Made by a program: the position numbers and the translations under genes
DNA from: Botrytis cinerea B05.10
Lineage: Eukaryota; Ascomycota; Leotiomycetes; Helotiales; Sclerotiniaceae
Assembly (NCBI RefSeq): GCF_000143535.2
Contig: NC_037314.1
Coordinates: 1,426,001-1,490,000, forward strand
Length of the DNA: 64,000 nt
Direction of reading: 5' to 3'
Part shown: piece after piece, positions 59,679 to 64,000 of the stretch
Numbering within the stretch: the first letter of the stretch is position 1
Layout of the letters: every line of letters starts with the position of its first letter
The notes under the pieces: model-generated
Database searches by the model: none
Seen by the model: the letters and a program-made list of their open reading frames with translations, nothing else
Told to the model about the DNA's origin: nothing

Positions 59679-62600
59679 TTTCTGGGTGCGGATTTGGTAA
59701 TGTGATTGAAAGAGCTTAAATAAATTGAATACGAGAATGCTCCTGAATGCTTAGCTAGGTATGCTATTCTCCTTTGCTGTGTCCCGGAGAATTATTGAGG
59801 TGATTTTGGGGGAAGGATTGCGGGAGAAGTTGCTTGGAACGTGTGACGGGAAGGATGCTGTACGAGCGAGATGGGGTCGCAGAAGAGGTCTAAGGAAGGA
59901 GGTGGACAGGATTTCTGGGTTTGGTGTGGATGAGATGGGATGAACTTTTTAGGGGGAATTAAAGAGATTTCGGGTTGAGAGTAAGAAGAGAAAATGTTCT
60001 GGAAAAGAATGACACAATGACACCTTTCTTTTATGGTGTGATTTCCACAAACTACTGAGCCTTCAACCGCGGTTGGAACGACTTGAAAGATTTCAACGCC
60101 GAATCATGCAGGATTAACGCACGTGGAAGAAGGATTGGCCAGACGATGAATAATGTGGTAATTGCGTAATCCAAAGTAAGAAGTATGATTGCGAATCAAA
60201 CTAGTTATGTCTTTTTGAAGCAGATTGAAAACGTCATTATTCATGCAGATAATGAAGATATATATTGAGAGCATAGCTACGACGACGACACAGCCAATTT
60301 CCTAATGAGGAAATGTATGTTGTGAAGTCACGAAAACAAACAGGTTCTTCCAAGCTCCCTCGTTCAGTCTGCGATTCAAGGCTTATTAACATTCTACTGA
60401 TTGGATTGACCCCGCCGTCAAGAATAAAGATCGGAAGAGGGGACTCCACACAAAGTAAGGAAGTAGCGTCAGGGGTATCCGAGCTTAAGATAATGCCGAG
60501 GTTAAACCATTTGCGCTTGTAGATTCGCAACCCTCAATATGCAAAGAAATACAAACTCAGACATTCATCTTGAGGTGCAAAGCGGACATGAACTTCATTG
60601 GGTACATTGTCAGGATATTCTCTCCTGATATCTCGGGGGATGGCGGATAATAACCAAAATGAGCGGGTGGAAGAGGATATAAACCGCTGGTTTCCTTCTA
60701 GCACGTCAAGCCACTGAACAATGTATGTGCATCGTCCCTATATCAACCAATTGACATAATGTGAAAGAAAGAAATGAACTTGGTTGATGAGTGAAATAAA
60801 GAGGGGCAAAAGACTTGCCACAAGCCTTGGGAACAATTGAGAGGTATGAATGGCGAGCGAAGCGCTCAGTAGTCTTCGAGAACATGCCAATGTCACACGC
60901 CGCTCGTACAATGCCATAGATGGCTAAACGCTGAGGCTGTGACATGAACGAGGCGAGTATTCTCCTATCTTCAAAAACAATGCACAATTGTTCATGGGAA
61001 AGTAAGGTATGACTCCCAAACTGCCAACACGAAAACCAACTGTGAATGAGTGTGCCGATTGAAAAATACAAATTGGAACTCTCGTAAAATGCAGGAAAGG
61101 GAAAGATGTAAGTAGAAATTTGCCTAAACCAAATATCTCAGTTCGACTTGTTGCCGGACTTCATCCAGAATGCGAGAAGATCTTCTCTCCTTTTTCTGGC
61201 GAAAACACCGCACCACCAACAAAAACCAACAGGGCCCTCCTATTCTCTACCATGGGCTCAGCCTCAATTACGAGACGTCGGCACATAGTCCATGAAGATG
61301 AACGAGCACTAAGAGTCATTGAACCATGGAATTGGAATATATTTAGTCACGTGATATCAAGCTGACCATATACCAAGGCAGACGGGCCTCGATTTGGGCC
61401 TCGAGAATTGTGATGGTGTGCTGATTCGATGTGTTGCAAGACTCACTTATGCAAGAGCGGATTACCTTCTATTAATGATGAAACGGCTGAGAGAGCTAAA
61501 ATGCATTGCGGTTTTGCTATACAGTCAGAAGGCATGCATGCATGCTTCAATACGACGTCTTGTCCATGAGCCGTAGTGTCCATTTTTTTGGGCAAACCGA
61601 ATCTCGGAAAAGTGCGAGTAGAGTAATGTTTGATAGCTAGAATTCCCCTGCATTCCCTCCGGCCTCTTGACGATGACTATGATCCGTCTTACTATGCACC
61701 ACGCCCAGAATGTGATTGTGATTGATTATGAATGTTCTAGACGGCGAAGCTCCGCTATGATATCTTTCTTCAAGTTTATGTTATCTCCGTTATTGCAGGG
61801 CATAGCATAAACGAAAGTTATGGTGACCCGGTTGTCTTCGGATGCATGCACTCGTGTTACGCGACATGTAGCTATGAGCATATCTCATTCTGAAAGCATC
61901 ATCATTGGTGGATTTCAGAAAGATTATTGGACAGGAGTGAAATCATTTTTACTTTCTTTCCCAATGAATACACGATCCGATTCCGAACTCTCATCAGGTC
62001 CGGAAAGGATCAAGGTTCCTATGGGGCAAACCAGAGAAGAATGTGAATGCAAGTGGTGTTTAAAGAGATTTTGTCGATCTATGCTCCTGTGCGTGTTCCT
62101 GATAATGTCACCGAACCATGCAAGAAAGGCGATTGCACATTCTCTTGTCTTTCTCTTTGCCTATCCGGTATTCACAAGACTTTCATTTCATGATGTGTAG
62201 TAGTAAGTCGTAGTGGTAGGTGCGTTGTCTACTCTCCTGTGGTTGTTTTTCGGAGTTCGGAGGTAAGTGGGACGTTTTAAATCGAATAGTATTTAGTCTA
62301 GGGTACGTTAGACAAGGGAACCTAGTTGAAGTAAGGTGTCTACTCCTCTAGTGTCTACGAAGTAGTGTTTTTTCTAGTATCTGGTGTCTAGTGTCTAGTG
62401 TCTAGTATCAATTGACCAGTATTAGCATTTCACATTTCAAATTCTCCTCCCTTCGGATCCGGAACCGTTCTGAATGTCTCGAGTGTCTCCGTCTAGGATA
62501 GTTAGTAATTAGTTAGGCACATTGCAATATGGAAGAAAGCCTCCCCCGGTGCCCGTTTCTAAGAAGTTGCTTCATATTGAAAGAACCCCCTTGCTCAACT

Positions 62601-64000
62601 TCTTGTGCTACCATCACTTGACGCGGTCTTGCTTACGAGAAAAGTACAAGGATATTGAACAGTCATTCTCCTTCTTCAATTTCACACTCATTAGCCTTGT
62701 TTTCCTCAGACGATACATCAATAATCATTCCACCGGCGTCTATTAATCGCCTCCAATTCGCTGTGCCGCTAACAAACGGACGTCACACATGAGTTCCTAG
62801 AATTTTGAAATTATCCGGTGTCTATCACATTGCTTATCGAAGGTCGACACTGGTTGATCAGACCATCACCCTATAGCTAATGTAATTTCAGCCAGGCAGC
62901 CTGGAGGTAGCAAGCCAAGGGGAATTTCAAAAATTGGAACTCGAAAGGCTCAATCGAGTCAAGATCCTGTATGTCTCCCTTCGCAGAATTAGTCAATCAT
63001 CTCCCGTATCTGACAGCGGACACGACTGTGGGTACCCGTCGTCAAAATAACATGACGTCGGAACCCTGCAGAACGAATGGTCTTGTGGCCCCTTGTGACT
63101 TGACAGAGTATTGCGGGAGGCTAAAGTGCTGTGATGAACCACGCATATTAAGTTTGAAGCCGTTGGAATCCTTTACATCCCCCATTGTGGAGTCAAGAAA
63201 TACCTTAGTGCAGGTCGGGAGGCCGATGTGCGGGCCGGTACCGACTGAAGACTGCAATATGACCTGCTTCAGAATATTGGATATACATTCCTGTTCCTGT
63301 TCCTGTTCCTGTAGGTAGGTAGTCTTGCATTGACCGAATCTTGGCCCGTAATTTGATGGCCCGTACCTACATACATTCGTTACACAATAGCCACCTTTGA
63401 GGGAGCCGAGATCCTTCTCAGATGCGGTGAACTTCTTGCAACATCAATGAAGAAAATAATTGGTACTTTAAACCATCATTTTTCATCCATTCATCATCTT
63501 TTGACTGAAGAAAACCCGAGTCCTACTGGCGATCTGTGCCTGGTGCCCCCGGAACAGGCCGTCCAGAAGATTGCCTAATCCAGTCGCAGAACCCTCCTTC
63601 GACAGCTAAGAGTGCCGTATTGTGATCCTATTCAGGGATAACATCTTAGATGAGAGATGGAAAAGGAGAGAGTGAAGACGTTGCCGCGAAAGTGCATGAC
63701 ATAGTGGCGTTTCTGCCAACAATCGTAGAATTCAATCAATCACGCATGTAAAAGTCCGGCCACCTGCCGATGTGAAATGATTCAGCCGTAGGGCAGAGTT
63801 GTACTAATTGAATGGGTACGAACGGCGAGCTGATGAATATGTTGGTGATCAGTCCTCGAGGGGCCAATTGTAACCAAGATCGCGGCAACTCAACGTTGGT
63901 GAACGTTGGACTGACCCTAGCGATGCAAGCTAAAAAGGAATAGAAAATATGCATAATTGCGGCTGTTGGGTAGAATGTTAAATTGTAAAAGATGTATGAG
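59679..64000. other. Intergenic to window end
   Basis: No supported gene. It contains a short (TGTCTAG)n run near 62383-62405 and a (TTCCTG)n run at 63290-63313. Confidence 0.45.
63290..63313. repeat. Hexamer repeat (TTCCTG)4
   Basis: Four tandem perfect copies, followed by GTAGGTAGGTAG. Confidence 0.88.

Overview
The window looks like nuclear DNA of a filamentous ascomycete. Genes are well spaced and on both strands, most introns are 50-75 nt with GTRNGT donors and CTRAY-type branch sites, intergenic DNA is AT-rich with pyrimidine-rich leaders, and the products are typical fungal proteins (AVT-type transporter, RPB11, TAF1, ARP4, RLM1-type MADS factor, PSG1-like membrane protein). A leotiomycete of the Botrytis/Sclerotinia type is my best guess, but only from overall feel. 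All exon structures below were built by hand from reading frames and splice signals; where stated, the exon lengths sum to a whole number of codons.

Layout. 1-1455: 3' part of a vacuolar amino-acid transporter. 3.2-5.9 kb: nitronate monooxygenase (-) divergent from RPB11 (+). 8.0-10.3 kb: seven-exon secreted aspartic protease with a long Ser/Thr tail. 11.8-13.2 kb: a doubtful small ORF and a single-pass membrane protein. 14.5-15.3 kb: small secreted SnoaL/NTF2-like protein. 17.5-17.8 kb: remnant of a DHA-type MFS transporter. 20.1-21.2 kb: GC-rich short-chain dehydrogenase (SDR) with two frameshifts and a GC splice donor. 22.1-24.2 kb: RLM1-type MADS-box factor. 24.2-34.2 kb: a 10-kb gene-poor stretch full of simple repeats, two G-quadruplex-type tracts and two heptamer minisatellites.

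34.2-44 kb is a compact housekeeping block: TAF1 (-) divergent from a D-serine dehydratase (+), which converges on ARP4 (-), which diverges from an intronless LRR-protein kinase (+). TAF1 and ARP4 are both transcription/chromatin components, each sharing a promoter region with a metabolic or signalling gene. At 44.27-44.47 kb lies a candidate Pol III-transcribed structured RNA: an A box, a B-box-like element inside a T-arm-like hairpin, two further hairpins, a long-range pairing and a T5 terminator.

45.5-48 kb: a medium-chain reductase (+) converging on an SDR-fold protein (-) that has lost its catalytic Ser and Tyr and uses a GC-AG intron. 49-51.7 kb: a SET-MYND gene with an in-frame stop, a damaged NHSC motif and an oversized intron carrying a 25-nt poly-T. 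A 418-bp Tourist/PIF-Harbinger-like MITE (15-bp TIRs, TAA target duplication) sits about 140 bp upstream of it. 54.6-55.8 kb: PSG1-like type I membrane protein. 59.2-59.7 kb: small conserved-looking hypothetical protein. The rest is non-coding as far as I can tell.
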